Origin: Ascidiaceihabitans donghaensis
Lineage (GTDB): Bacteria > Pseudomonadota > Alphaproteobacteria > Rhodobacterales > Rhodobacteraceae
NCBI RefSeq assembly: GCF_900302465.1
Contig: NZ_OMOR01000001.1
Location: 2,884,729 to 2,948,728 of the forward strand
Length of the DNA stretch: 64,000 bases
Direction: 5' to 3'
The position numbers were made by a program, and so were the translations under genes. Under the pieces are notes generated by a model. It was not told the origin of the DNA. It saw nothing but the letters and a program-made list of their open reading frames with translations, and did no database searches. Below are positions 27,161 through 35,598 of this stretch, piece by piece (position 1 is the stretch's first letter; each line of letters opens with the position of its first letter).

Positions 27161-28395
27161 TGCTTTTGGGGTGCATCGGGGACGATTTCACCGGATCAAG
27201 TGATTTGGCCAACACGCTCGCCAAAGGTGGTATGCGGGTGACACAATACTCAGGCGTGCCAAACGGCCCTGCCCCGCAAGACGTCCAAGCCGGCGTTGTA
27301 GCCTTGAAATCGCGGTCAATACCGGCAAGTGACGCCATAGCGAAGTCTTTGGAGGCTTTGGACTGGCTGTTGGCACAGGGTTGCACACAGATCTTTTTCA
27401 AATATTGCTCTACTTTTGACAGCACCGCAGGGGGCAACATCGGTCCTGTTGCGGATGCTTTGGCCGACGCGCTGGACGCGCACAGCGTCATCGTATGCCC
27501 TGCGTTTCCCGGCACCGGGCGGTCTGTGTATCAGGGGCACCTCTTTGTGAAGGACGTGTTGCTGAACGAAAGCGGCATGCAAAATCATCCTTTGACCCCT
27601 ATGACAGATGCGGATTTACGCAGATGGCTGGCGCACCAAACGCCAAACGGTGTGGGCCATGTTGCGTCGCAAGACGTCTTCATGGGGGCTGCTGCTATTT
27701 CAAATGCTCTCGAAGCCGAAACACGCAAAGGCAAACGCCATATCGTCGTGGATGCCATTCGAGACGAAGATTTGTTCGAAATCGGCAAAGCAGCAAAGGA
27801 TTTGCCCTTGGTCACTGGTGGATCTGGCGTGGCCCTTGGATTGCCCGCCAATTTCGGGTGCACCGTTGCCCCGGTCCCATGGACATTGCAAAACGGGCCC
27901 GCCGCGGTGCTGTCGGGATCGTGTTCCATAGCGACGCGTAATCAGGTGGCCCATCATATCGCACATAATCCGGGGCGCGAGATTATCGCAGAGGACGTCA
28001 TCGACGGTACGTTGACGGCACAGGACCTTGCAGACTGGATGCTGTCGCAGACTGGTGTGCCCATCGCATACAGTTCTGCAGATCCGGACGTGATACGCGC
28101 AGTGCAAGACAAATTCGGCACCCACCGTGCGTCGTCGGCCATCGAAACCTTTATGGCGGATGTTGCGGCGCGACTGACACAGGGCGGTGTCACACGATTG
28201 ATCACAGCGGGTGGCGAAACGTCCGGCGCGGTTGTGGAAGGTCTTGATTTGCACACACTTGAAATTGGGCCTGAGATCGACCCCGGCGTTCCCGCCTTAC
28301 GGGCGAGCCCAAATCTTGCAGTCGCTCTGAAATCCGGTAACTTTGGCGCAGTGGATTTCTTTGAGAAAGCCGCGCAACAGTTGGGACAGCCATGA
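27160..28395 (+). CDS. otnK: Four-carbon acid sugar kinase (3-oxo-tetronate kinase type)
   Basis: A DUF1537-family kinase of 411 residues. The N-terminal domain begins LLGCIGDDFTGSSDLANTLAKGGM, the family hallmark Asp-rich start, with FFKYCSTFDSTAGGNIGPVADAL. The C-terminal nucleotide-binding domain has LSGSCSIATRNQ and ITAGGETSGAVVEGL. It phosphorylates 3-oxo-tetronate on the 4-hydroxyl in the tetronate pathway. The ATG overlaps the last base of the dehydrogenase stop (TAATG), and the next gene starts four bases before its end, so the operon is translationally coupled. Confidence 0.9.
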   Translation: MLLGCIGDDFTGSSDLANTLAKGGMRVTQYSGVPNGPAPQDVQAGVVALKSRSIPASDAIAKSLEALDWLLAQGCTQIFFKYCSTFDSTAGGNIGPVADALADALDAHSVIVCPAFPGTGRSVYQGHLFVKDVLLNESGMQNHPLTPMTDADLRRWLAHQTPNGVGHVASQDVFMGAAAISNALEAETRKGKRHIVVDAIRDEDLFEIGKAAKDLPLVTGGSGVALGLPANFGCTVAPVPWTLQNGPAAVLSGSCSIATRNQVAHHIAHNPGREIIAEDVIDGTLTAQDLADWMLSQTGVPIAYSSADPDVIRAVQDKFGTHRASSAIETFMADVAARLTQGGVTRLITAGGETSGAVVEGLDLHTLEIGPEIDPGVPALRASPNLAVALKSGNFGAVDFFEKAAQQLGQP

Positions 28396-29042
28396 GCACC
28401 GAAACGCGCTTGCGTGACCAAATCTGTGAATTGGCGAAATCCCTGTTTGACCGCGGTTTAACCCACGGCAGCACAGGTAACATATCCGCGCGGACTGATG
28501 ATGGCGGCCTTTTGGTTTCGCCAACAGGCACCAGTTTCGGACGGCTTGATCCCAGCCGGCTCAGTCACTTCGATGCGTCAGGGCAACTGAAATCCGGGGA
28601 TGCTCCGACCAAGGAAATGCCACTGCACACAGCCTTTTACGACACACGATCCAGCGCAGGGGCGGTGGTTCATTTGCACAGTTGTCATGCCGTAGCCTTG
28701 TCACTTTTGCCAGATTTGGACGCAGACAGTTTCCTGCCACCGCTCACGCCTTACGGTTTGATGAAGCTGGGCAAAGTCAAATTATTGCCCTTCTTTTTAC
28801 CTGGCGACCCAGCCATGGGGGAGGCTGTGCGCGGTCTGGCGGGAAAACGCAGCGCGGTGATGTTGGCAAATCACGGGCCTGTTGTGGCAGGCAAAGACGT
28901 AGAAGCCGCGTGCAATGCAATCGAAGAATTGGAGGACACAGCCCGCCTTGCTTTGATGACCCGTCATATGGATGCGCGTGCGCTTTCGGATGATCAAATC
29001 CAAGCGGTCGTGACAAAATTCGATGTGGAGTGGGACCAGTGA
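28392..29042 (+). CDS. otnC: Class II aldolase-family 3-oxo-tetronate 4-phosphate decarboxylase
   Basis: A Zn-dependent class II aldolase/adducin-domain protein of 216 residues. The phosphate and metal-binding elements are visible: HGSTGNISARTDDGGLLVSPTGTSFGRL, the catalytic Glu segment PTKEMPLHTAFY, the metal ligands VVHLHSCHAVALS and the late His in MLANHGPVVAGKDV. In the tetronate pathway this enzyme decarboxylates 3-oxo-tetronate 4-phosphate to dihydroxyacetone phosphate and CO2, feeding glycolysis. It overlaps the kinase gene by four bases and the isomerase gene by four. Confidence 0.9.
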   Translation: MSTETRLRDQICELAKSLFDRGLTHGSTGNISARTDDGGLLVSPTGTSFGRLDPSRLSHFDASGQLKSGDAPTKEMPLHTAFYDTRSSAGAVVHLHSCHAVALSLLPDLDADSFLPPLTPYGLMKLGKVKLLPFFLPGDPAMGEAVRGLAGKRSAVMLANHGPVVAGKDVEAACNAIEELEDTARLALMTRHMDARALSDDQIQAVVTKFDVEWDQ

Positions 29043-29797
29043 CAAAATTTTCTGCTAATCTTGGTTTCCTTTGGCAAGACAGGCCCTTGCCCGATGCGAT
29101 ACGCGCGGCGAAAGCTGCCGGGTTTGATGCTGTGGAATGCCATTGGCCATACGCCGTGCCTGCCGAAGACACGTTGGCGGCTTTGTCCGAAACAGGTCTG
29201 ACGATGCTTGGCTTGAACACCTCCCGTGGCAACACCGAAAATGGCGAAAACGGGTTAAGTGCATTGCCCGGTCGTCAAGCGGACGCACGCGCTGCGATTG
29301 AAATGGCAATCAGCTACGCACGCACGATCGGTGCAAAAGCCGTTCACATTATGGCCGGTTTTGCATCCGGTCCGGAAGCCCATCGCACCTTTGTCGAAAA
29401 CCTTGTGTTCGCAGCTTCAGCGGCACCGGACCTGACCCTGTTGATTGAACCTTTGAACCCACATGATGCGCCGGGATACTTCCTGCAAACCACAACGCAA
29501 GCCATTGAAATAATTGAAAACTGCAAATGCCCCAATATAAAGTTGATGTTTGATTGTTATCACGTCGCACGCACCGAAGGTGACGTGATCACCCGACTTC
29601 AAACCTTGCACCCCACTATTGGACACATCCAATTTGCAGGCGTTCCAAGTCGCGGCCGCCCAGATGAAGGCGAGATCAACTATCTGGCCGTATTTGATGC
29701 GATTTCCAAACTGGGGTGGTCAGCACCGTTGGGTGCAGAATACAAACCGGCGAACGATACAGATGCGTCTTTGGGGTGGATGCAAACCTTAGTCTGA
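29039..29797 (+). CDS. otnI: Hydroxypyruvate isomerase-like 2-oxo-tetronate isomerase
   Basis: A TIM-barrel sugar isomerase of the Hyi/AP-endonuclease family 2, 252 residues. Visible strands are KFSANLGFLWQDRPLPDAIRAAKAAGFDAVECHWPY, the metal-ligand Glu in LLIEPLNPHDAPGYFL, and LMFDCYHVARTEGD and GHIQFAGVPSRGRPDEGEINY with His and Glu ligands. It interconverts 2-oxo- and 3-oxo-tetronate, completing the set LtnD-OtnI-OtnK-OtnC. Start GTG 29039 overlaps the otnC stop (GTGA) with GGAG eight bases upstream; GTG 29030 is the alternative. Confidence 0.88.
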   Translation: MTKFSANLGFLWQDRPLPDAIRAAKAAGFDAVECHWPYAVPAEDTLAALSETGLTMLGLNTSRGNTENGENGLSALPGRQADARAAIEMAISYARTIGAKAVHIMAGFASGPEAHRTFVENLVFAASAAPDLTLLIEPLNPHDAPGYFLQTTTQAIEIIENCKCPNIKLMFDCYHVARTEGDVITRLQTLHPTIGHIQFAGVPSRGRPDEGEINYLAVFDAISKLGWSAPLGAEYKPANDTDASLGWMQTLV

Positions 29798-29844
29798 TCG
29801 TCGTTTTCCCGATCTGTTCCATTACCCCGATCCGCCTTTAAACT

Positions 29845-30546
29845 TTAGTGCAATTTCTTGTCCGTTTTGAGTTCCGCACATAAATTAGGGGCTTTGGCCA
29901 ACGCGTTCCACATCTCGATACAGTTTCTATCGATGTTTTCCAATCGTTCCGGGATATTGGTATCGGGCTGATTTAACTGACGCTTCAAAGCGCGTAGATC
30001 GCGCAACATATTTGCGAGTTTTGGCTGAAGAATACCTGACAGGTCACCTAGAACATCGTTGGCCAAATCTTGAACCATCAGCTCCATTTTCGCCGAAGAA
30101 TTTTGAGCTGCCGCGCGTTTTCTGATAGAGGTAACCACGGCTTGTTTCAGCCGTTCTGCCGTCATCTGCGCTTTTGAGATATAATCCTCGCAACCCATCT
30201 TCATGGCCTGAACGGCAACATTGGATTGATCATCACCAGTGATCATGATCGCTTTTGTGTCTGCGTGTTCCGGATGGCTGTGCAACAGTGTGACGGCATC
30301 TATACCCGTGCCTTCCGAAAGATTATAATCAATTATAACAATATCATAACTGGTTTCATTTAACATCTCTTGCAAGTTGCTGATTGTATCAACTTCATCG
30401 AGGAACACATTCAGTCCGGCATCGCGAAACAACCGGCGGATGCGTTTTCTGTCAAACTCGCTGTCGTCGATAATCAAGACACTCGCAGAGTTGGCCGACC
30501 CGAAAACGATATCATTTTCAGTTTCAATATAACTGGAAGACAGCAT
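29845..30546 (-). CDS. Response regulator with receiver domain and unusual helical C-terminus
   Basis: A 233-residue receiver protein without a recognisable DNA-binding domain. The receiver spans about residues 20-145: acidic pair in VLIIDDSEFDRKR, phospho-acceptor Asp in DIVIIDYNLSEGTG, Thr in AIMITGDD and Lys in DYISKAQ. The C-terminal 85 residues are helical (MVQDLANDVLGDL...LRDLRALKRQL). ATG 30546 has GAGGA nine bases upstream; an earlier in-frame ATG at 30588 has none. It resembles the receiver protein at 31704-32366, which has the same DYNLSEG loop. It lies divergent to the histidine kinase, a few kb from puc. Confidence 0.85.
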   Translation of the reverse strand: MLSSSYIETENDIVFGSANSASVLIIDDSEFDRKRIRRLFRDAGLNVFLDEVDTISNLQEMLNETSYDIVIIDYNLSEGTGIDAVTLLHSHPEHADTKAIMITGDDQSNVAVQAMKMGCEDYISKAQMTAERLKQAVVTSIRKRAAAQNSSAKMELMVQDLANDVLGDLSGILQPKLANMLRDLRALKRQLNQPDTNIPERLENIDRNCIEMWNALAKAPNLCAELKTDKKLH

Positions 30547-30794
30547 GGTTCTATTCCTCGGTTGCATTTTGGTGCTTGACGGGGACAATGCTTAAAAAGC
30601 GCAAACCAATAGTTAAATGCATCTTCGAATTGCAAACCTAATTCCTAAAATTTTTACTAACTTGGATATCTATTCGACGCTTTTATGCGCCTCCTCCTTT
30701 CGGTTTTAACCTGCGATTAAACTTACCAAGCTTTACTCTTTTCACGCTTATGATGCGTGGCGCGATCGTTTTTCAGCAATCAAGGGACAAAAAG

Positions 30795-31508
30795 TTGACC
30801 GAACCATCTGATCAAACGGCAACTGTATCCGATGCGGACGATTTTGACCGATTTGTGCACATCTTAGGGCACGATCTAAGGGCATGTGTGCGCGCCCTAA
30901 ACGTCCTTCCTACGTGGATTGAAGAAGATGTTGTGTCACATGCGCCAGAATTGATGCCATTGATGTCAGAAAACATCACGATGATGAAAGCCCAAAGCGT
31001 TCGTCTGGACCGAATGTTGGTTGACCTCTTGGAGTTTTCACGGGTCGGGAGACTTCAGAAGATCGAAACTGTATCGATCGCCACAGTGGTCGAGAAAAGC
31101 TTGCAAAAGCTAGGAATGGACACAAACGGCACCACGACGACGCGCATCGAGCTTTCGAGTATTAGATGTGGACCAGATGACGCTCGAAGAATATTTGATA
31201 TTCTTTTGTCAAATGCACAAAAACACGGTGCAGCACCCTTTGAGGTCCAAGTATACGAGGCCGATGGGTGTTGTGTCATCCATGTCGCGGATGCAGGTCA
31301 CGGCATTCCCTTCGCGCATCGCGGCAAAGTTTTGGAACCCATGTCAACTTTGCAGTCGCGCGACACTATTGAGGGCAGCGGCATGGGATTAGCCATTTTG
31401 CAAAAAATCGCGGCAATTTACCAAGGTGCAATAACCTGGCGGGATGTTGAAGACTCAGCCTCAACCCAGGCAGCACTTGTTGAAATTCGCCTGCCGCTGG
31501 CAAGCTGA
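30795..31508 (+). CDS. Soluble histidine kinase without sensor domain
   Basis: A 237-residue kinase core. The dimerisation helix carries the phospho-acceptor His in FVHILGHDLRACVRALN, a variant close to phytochrome-type kinases. The ATPase domain has the N box DILLSNAQKHG, G1 box DAGHGIP and G2 box GSGMGLAIL. No transmembrane helix or PAS/GAF domain precedes it, so the signal must come through a partner. TTG 30795 is preceded by AAGGGA at 7 bases; ATG 30750 in the same frame lacks a ribosome site but cannot be excluded. It sits between two similar receiver proteins, its likely phosphotransfer targets. Confidence 0.82.
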   Translation: MTEPSDQTATVSDADDFDRFVHILGHDLRACVRALNVLPTWIEEDVVSHAPELMPLMSENITMMKAQSVRLDRMLVDLLEFSRVGRLQKIETVSIATVVEKSLQKLGMDTNGTTTTRIELSSIRCGPDDARRIFDILLSNAQKHGAAPFEVQVYEADGCCVIHVADAGHGIPFAHRGKVLEPMSTLQSRDTIEGSGMGLAILQKIAAIYQGAITWRDVEDSASTQAALVEIRLPLAS

Positions 31509-31703
31509 TTTTCCTCGGCGACTTATTCGCATCCAGAGATAGAAGCACACCAAAGCCTAGGCCAAACCGCCCTTTCACAAAATGTGCTGAAACCAAATTT
31601 CAAATACACTTCAAATTGGTATCAGAATTTGAACATGAGTTAAGACATCCGCATTGGTTCTCCCCCATCCTTGTCCATGGGTTAGATAGTGGGGTAAAAT
31701 ACA

Positions 31704-32366
31704 ATGCAATTTCAATTCAGCGACAGCCAACCGACAACTGCACCAATCAAAGCGTTGGTGTTGGACGATGACGCGATTGATAGGAAGCTTATTCGGCGGT
31801 TCACAGAGCGTTCCGATCTGGACGTAACCATTGAAGAAGCTCCGACTTTATCCGTTATGGCAGACCTTATGGGGGAATCGTCCTTTGACGTCATTATGGT
31901 CGACTACAACCTGTCAGAAGGTGACGGGTTGGATGCGCTCAATATGATCCAAAACAATAAAAACAACAAAAATGCGGCTGTTATTATGATTTCTGGTCAG
32001 GATCAAACTGCCCTGGCGGTATCGGCGTTTCGGCAGGGCTGTAGCGACTTTCTAAACAAAAATGAACTTTCCACGGAGGCTTTGAACCATGCCATGACAA
32101 CCGTCATGGCACGAAAAGATACCCGACGGTATTTCAATCCTTTCGGATCCAAAGACTTTCAGAATGCCGTCGAACACGCAGTCTTAAAAGCACTGGAAAG
32201 CGCTTCCGTGCAAGACGCGATTGCCGCTGGGTTCAAAGCCGCGGCCAGTCAGTCAGCAGGAATTGGTTTTGATCAGCAAAACGCTGAACAGGTACAGCAT
32301 TTTGTAGCTGATTTTCTCGAAGAGCCGGATTTTCACTTCAACACATACACAAGAAATCCGTCTTAA
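31704..32366 (+). CDS. Receiver-domain response regulator, paralogue of the gene at 29845-30546
   Basis: A 220-residue protein with an N-terminal receiver: acidic pair in ALVLDDDAIDRKLIRRF, phospho-acceptor Asp in VIMVDYNLSEGDGLDA, Ser in IMISGQDQ and Lys in DFLNKNELS. The C-terminal 90 residues have no known output domain, only helices (NAVEHAVLKALESASVQDAIAAGFKAA) and a polar tail. It ends 240 bases before pucB. The shared DYNLSEG loop and length with the first receiver protein suggest duplication. A link to control of the puc operon is suggested by position only. Confidence 0.85.
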   Translation: MQFQFSDSQPTTAPIKALVLDDDAIDRKLIRRFTERSDLDVTIEEAPTLSVMADLMGESSFDVIMVDYNLSEGDGLDALNMIQNNKNNKNAAVIMISGQDQTALAVSAFRQGCSDFLNKNELSTEALNHAMTTVMARKDTRRYFNPFGSKDFQNAVEHAVLKALESASVQDAIAAGFKAAASQSAGIGFDQQNAEQVQHFVADFLEEPDFHFNTYTRNPS

Positions 32367-32463
32367 GTGTTCCAATGCCACTTAGTCCTGGACGTCGCAG
32401 GGCCTTGCGTTTGTAAAACGACCAAATCACCAAAATCCGCAAGTTTGGCAACCTACCCGCAAG

Positions 32464-32507
32464 TGTCATTTATTATTTACACTTGAAAATGTAATAATTT
32501 AAGTACA
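32464..32507. promoter_or_regulatory. Two tandem PpsR/CrtJ-type boxes in the puc promoter
   Basis: TGT-N12-ACA occurs perfectly at 32464-32481 and again at 32490-32507, with an 8-base spacer. This is the classic arrangement of sites for the aerobic photosynthesis repressor PpsR (CrtJ). The second box overlaps a possible sigma-70 promoter (TTGAAA at 32483-32488, 17-base spacer, CAGAAT). The pucB GTG is 100 bases downstream. Confidence 0.85.
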
Positions 32508-32606
32508 GAATGATTGATACAGTGTGCGTCTTTTAACCTATAGTGGCCATCGTCTGCGTTTGCGGCAGCCACTGATGCTTGCGTCAAATTTACGGAGGAT
32601 CCAAAC

Positions 32607-32759
32607 GTGGCAAATGACGACAAAGTATGGCCAACAGGCCTGACACTGGATGAGGCTGAGGAAGTGCATAGCTACCTCATCGACGGGACACGCGTTTTCG
32701 GCGCGATTGCCTTGCTCGCTCACATTCTGGTCGCGGTTGCGACCCCTTGGCTCGGATAA
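32607..32759 (+). CDS. pucB: Light-harvesting 2 complex beta subunit
   Basis: A 50-residue antenna polypeptide translated from GTG 32607 with GGAGG-type ribosome site (CGGAGGATCCAAAC). The N-terminal half is polar ([24 protein letters not shown]). It is followed by one membrane helix with the bacteriochlorophyll ligand His39 in [10 protein letters not shown], then the membrane-exit motif ATPWLG. His21 is the second conserved His. It pairs with PucA to bind bacteriochlorophyll a and carotenoid in the inner membrane. It lies 13 bases ahead of pucA. Confidence 0.97.
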   Translation: MANDDKVWPTGLTLDEAEEVHSYLIDGTRVFGAIALLAHILVAVATPWLG

Positions 32760-32772
32760 GGGAGGCTAACTC

Positions 32773-33105
32773 ATGAACAATGCAAAAATGTGGTTGGTCG
32801 TAAAACCAACAGTTGGTGTTCCCCTGTTCCTCAGCGCTGTGGCTGTCGGCTCTTTCGCCGTGCATGTTGCGGTTCTGAGCAACACATCTTGGGTCTCTGA
32901 TTTCTTGTCCGGCAAAGAGCTGGGCGCAGGTGATATGGAAGCATCAGCGGCCATGCTGACGGACCCTGACACAGCAAAAGCGGCTTATGTCATTCCGGCA
33001 ACAGATGGATCACGCAATGTGACTATCATCATGCCTGACGGCACACCGGTTCAGGCAACGCTTAAAGCGCCGGAAATACACGCCTCTTTGAAAATCACAG
33101 AGTAA
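32773..33105 (+). CDS. pucA: Light-harvesting 2 complex alpha subunit with long C-terminal extension
   Basis: A 110-residue alpha polypeptide, about twice the usual 52-60. The core is typical: MNNAKMWLVVKPTVGVPLF, one membrane helix with the bacteriochlorophyll ligand His31 (FAVHVAVLSNTSW) and the conserved Trp40. Beyond residue 45 an extra 60-65 residue periplasmic tail follows, rich in Ala/Pro/Thr with a strand-like RNVTIIMPDGTPVQATL segment. The ribosome site GGGAGG supports the start. Extended alpha subunits are known in some Rhodobacterales; whether this tail is processed is not visible. Confidence 0.95.
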   Translation: MNNAKMWLVVKPTVGVPLFLSAVAVGSFAVHVAVLSNTSWVSDFLSGKELGAGDMEASAAMLTDPDTAKAAYVIPATDGSRNVTIIMPDGTPVQATLKAPEIHASLKITE

Positions 33106-33113
33106 AACTTTAG

Positions 33114-33136
33114 GCCTGCGGCCAACCGCTGCGGGC
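33114..33136 (+). terminator. Intercistronic hairpin after pucA
   Basis: GCCTGCGG-CCAA-CCGC-TGC-GGGC can fold into an imperfect GC-rich hairpin, followed by TTTACCCCTTTT. It begins nine bases after the pucA stop. In puc operons a hairpin at this place protects the abundant pucBA message and limits read-through into pucC. Confidence 0.5.
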
Positions 33137-33211
33137 TTTACCCCTTTTCAGCTTTTTACGCATTTGTTTCGCCAGCATTAACGCGATCGGCGCAGCCTGT
33201 GCAGGACCTGC

Positions 33212-34672
33212 TTGAAGCCGATGTTCAATTACCGCTCCCTTGTTGCTCAAAAATTATCGTCCCTCGGGCCGAAGTATTTGCCATTCGCGGATGTTGCCAC
33301 GGACGAGGTCCCCTTGTCGCAATTGCTGCGGCTTTCTTTGTTTCAGATTACGGTTGGCATGGCGCTGGTTCTGATCGTGGGAACGTTGAACCGTGTCATG
33401 ATTGTCGAACTCGGTGTGCCAACGTCGCTTGTTGCGGTCATGCTGGCGCTTCCGCTTATCTTTGCGCCTTTCAGAACGCTGATCGGTTTCAAGTCCGATG
33501 TACATGTATCCGCCTTGGGCTTGCGCCGTCTTCCCTACATCTGGAAAGGGACGCTGTACCAGTTTGGCGGCTTTGCCATTATGCCCTTTTCACTGTTGGT
33601 TTTGTCTGGATACGGTGACAGCTTTGATGCGCCACGTTGGCTTGGATACTCCTCTGCGGCCCTTTCATTCTTATTGGTTGGCGCTGGTGTTCACATGGTT
33701 CAAACCGTGGGACTTGCCCTGGCAACCGATCTGGTCAAACAGGAAGATCAGCCAAAAGTTGTCGGTTTGATGTACGTGATGCTTTTGGTCGGGATGGTTG
33801 CCAGTGCGCTCGTGTTTGGAACACTTTTGGAAAACTATACCCCGGGCCGCTTGGTTCAGGTCATTCAAGGGGCGGCAGTCGTCACTGTGTCCCTGAACCT
33901 ATGCGCCATGTGGAAACAGGAAACCCGTGACCGAATACGTGCCCAAGCCATGAAGGCTGCGCGTCCCGTGCACTTCAGACAAGCGTGGGCGCTTTTGATG
34001 CAAGCCCCCGGAATGATGGCGTTGCTTGTTGTGATAGGTCTTGGCACCTTTGGTTTCGGGATGGCGGATGTATTGCTGGAACCTTACGGTGGACAAGCAT
34101 TGGGACTGTCAGTCGCGGCCACCACCAAGCTGACAGCCTTATTCGCAACGGGCACTTTGATCGGCTTCGCATTGGCATCACAAGGATTAAGCCAAGGCGG
34201 CACGCCCACCCGCTATACATTGATCGGAGCAGCCATCGGAATACCGGGGTTTGCGGCTATCATTGCATCCTCTTTGGGGGCGGGCATCCCCTTGTTCCTC
34301 ATCGGAACTTTCGCAACAGGGTTGGGGGCAGGACTGTTCGGACATGCCACCTTAACAGCCACATTACGTGCAGCCACGCAGGACCAAACCGGACTTGCTT
34401 TGGGTGCATGGGGGGCTGTGCAAGCCAGTTGCGCCGGATTGGGCATCGCAGCGGCAGGCATTGTACGCGACATCATCGTGGGCACACAAAGCGCGACTGG
34501 ATTACGCATTGAAGCGCCCTATAACGTAGTTTTCACGATCGAGATAATATTCCTGGTCCTGGCTGTCTTGGTGGCTCTGTTGTTTATGCAAAACCGCTTG
34601 GATCAGCCAAACCAGTGCGCACCCGGTTCTGAAGTCTCGAACACACACACAAACCCGGTGGAGGTATCATGA
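33212..34672 (+). CDS. pucC: Light-harvesting complex assembly protein PucC (BCH/PucC transporter family)
   Basis: A membrane protein of 486 residues with about 12 helices, in the major-facilitator-like PucC family. It is required for LH2 assembly and perhaps pigment delivery. Family marks are LLRLSLFQITVGMALVLIVGTLNRVMIVELGVP, MLALPLIFAPFRTLIGFKSD, LPYIWKGTLYQFGGFAIMPF and FGFGMADVLLEPYGGQALGLS. The start is either TTG 33212, which has AGGA five bases upstream, or ATG 33221; both are close. It follows pucA after 106 bases and overlaps the next gene by four bases. Confidence 0.95.
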   Translation: MKPMFNYRSLVAQKLSSLGPKYLPFADVATDEVPLSQLLRLSLFQITVGMALVLIVGTLNRVMIVELGVPTSLVAVMLALPLIFAPFRTLIGFKSDVHVSALGLRRLPYIWKGTLYQFGGFAIMPFSLLVLSGYGDSFDAPRWLGYSSAALSFLLVGAGVHMVQTVGLALATDLVKQEDQPKVVGLMYVMLLVGMVASALVFGTLLENYTPGRLVQVIQGAAVVTVSLNLCAMWKQETRDRIRAQAMKAARPVHFRQAWALLMQAPGMMALLVVIGLGTFGFGMADVLLEPYGGQALGLSVAATTKLTALFATGTLIGFALASQGLSQGGTPTRYTLIGAAIGIPGFAAIIASSLGAGIPLFLIGTFATGLGAGLFGHATLTATLRAATQDQTGLALGAWGAVQASCAGLGIAAAGIVRDIIVGTQSATGLRIEAPYNVVFTIEIIFLVLAVLVALLFMQNRLDQPNQCAPGSEVSNTHTNPVEVS

Positions 34673-35349
34673 CAACAATCATAACACGTTTGTTTCAAGA
34701 CGAAGCAACAGCACAGGACGTCGCCGAAAGAGTAATCTTTCGTGGTGTGCCCAGTCGCGCAACATCTGTATTTTCTGCGGACACTTCGGACCTACATGCA
34801 AAGATGGATGCTGCACTGGTACATCCTTCGGCGCAAGACGCATATGCAAAACAGATCAAGGACGGGCGCGCGTTGGTTGTGGTTCGTGCCACCTACAAGC
34901 CGTTGACAGCTGCGACGATCGTGCGCGAGATGATGGCCCAGCGCAATGCCATCGCTGTCGATGGTGTGGTTGATGATTACTACATGCCAGACGGCCCGCA
35001 ACGCGCTTCAAGTGTTTTGAAGGAACACCCCCACTTTCTGACCGTACGAAGCAGCCGCACCGGATATGCGGGTGGCCCCGTCACCGTCGGCCTCGGGTTT
35101 CGCCTGCTGAGCGATCGCAAAACCAAGACATCCGCTAAGGGCAAATCGGGGGCGCGGTCCCGTTGGTTCTGGCCCATGCCGCTTCTGTCCAAGAAAAGCC
35201 GTTCATCTTCGGTGATCAGTGGCGGGCGGTTTATGTCACGTGCTTTCTGGCCTATGGCTTTGCTGTCCAAAAAGCCGCGCAGCAATTCCGTCATTCGCGG
35301 CGGCGATTTGCCATTTTCCCACGCTTTGGGCTGGCCTCCCGTCAGCTGA
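34669..35349 (+). CDS. Unrecognised puc-operon protein with a C-terminal internal repeat
   Basis: A 226-residue protein coupled to pucC by an ATGA overlap and lying before the operon terminator. The first 90 residues look like a small alpha/beta domain (ITRLFQDEATAQDVAERVIFRG, RALVVVRATYKPLTAATIVREMM), similar in outline to stress-protein 17M-type domains. The C-terminus holds two copies, 26 residues apart, of a motif FWPMxLLSKKxRSxSVIxGG (167-186 and 193-212). These are basic and aromatic and are not predicted to span the membrane. No function is known to me; the position suggests antenna assembly or pigment handling. Confidence 0.75.
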   Translation: MTTIITRLFQDEATAQDVAERVIFRGVPSRATSVFSADTSDLHAKMDAALVHPSAQDAYAKQIKDGRALVVVRATYKPLTAATIVREMMAQRNAIAVDGVVDDYYMPDGPQRASSVLKEHPHFLTVRSSRTGYAGGPVTVGLGFRLLSDRKTKTSAKGKSGARSRWFWPMPLLSKKSRSSSVISGGRFMSRAFWPMALLSKKPRSNSVIRGGDLPFSHALGWPPVS

Positions 35350-35378
35350 TCACAACGTCCCCAGACGGGCTAGGGAAA

Positions 35379-35407
35379 GGTCGATGTTCAGGCATCGACC
35401 CTTTTTT
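35379..35407 (+). terminator. Rho-independent terminator of the puc operon
   Basis: A perfect 8-bp stem, GGTCGATG (35379-35386) and CATCGACC (35393-35400), with a 6-base loop. It is followed directly by CTTTTTTG and lies 30 bases after the last puc-operon stop. Confidence 0.9.
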
Positions 35408-35598
35408 GTTGATCACGCATCCTAATGTTGGTGGCACAAAATCAGTGCATCTGATCCTGCCCGTTTTCAGGGTCCGGATTCCGCCTATCAACAAATTTTT
35501 ATCGCCCCACTGGTGTAAGCTCTGAACCATTGGTGCCATAAGCGCGTTAGTGTCATACTGCTTATCAGGCCAATCCATTCACGGGGCGCTCCATCCAA

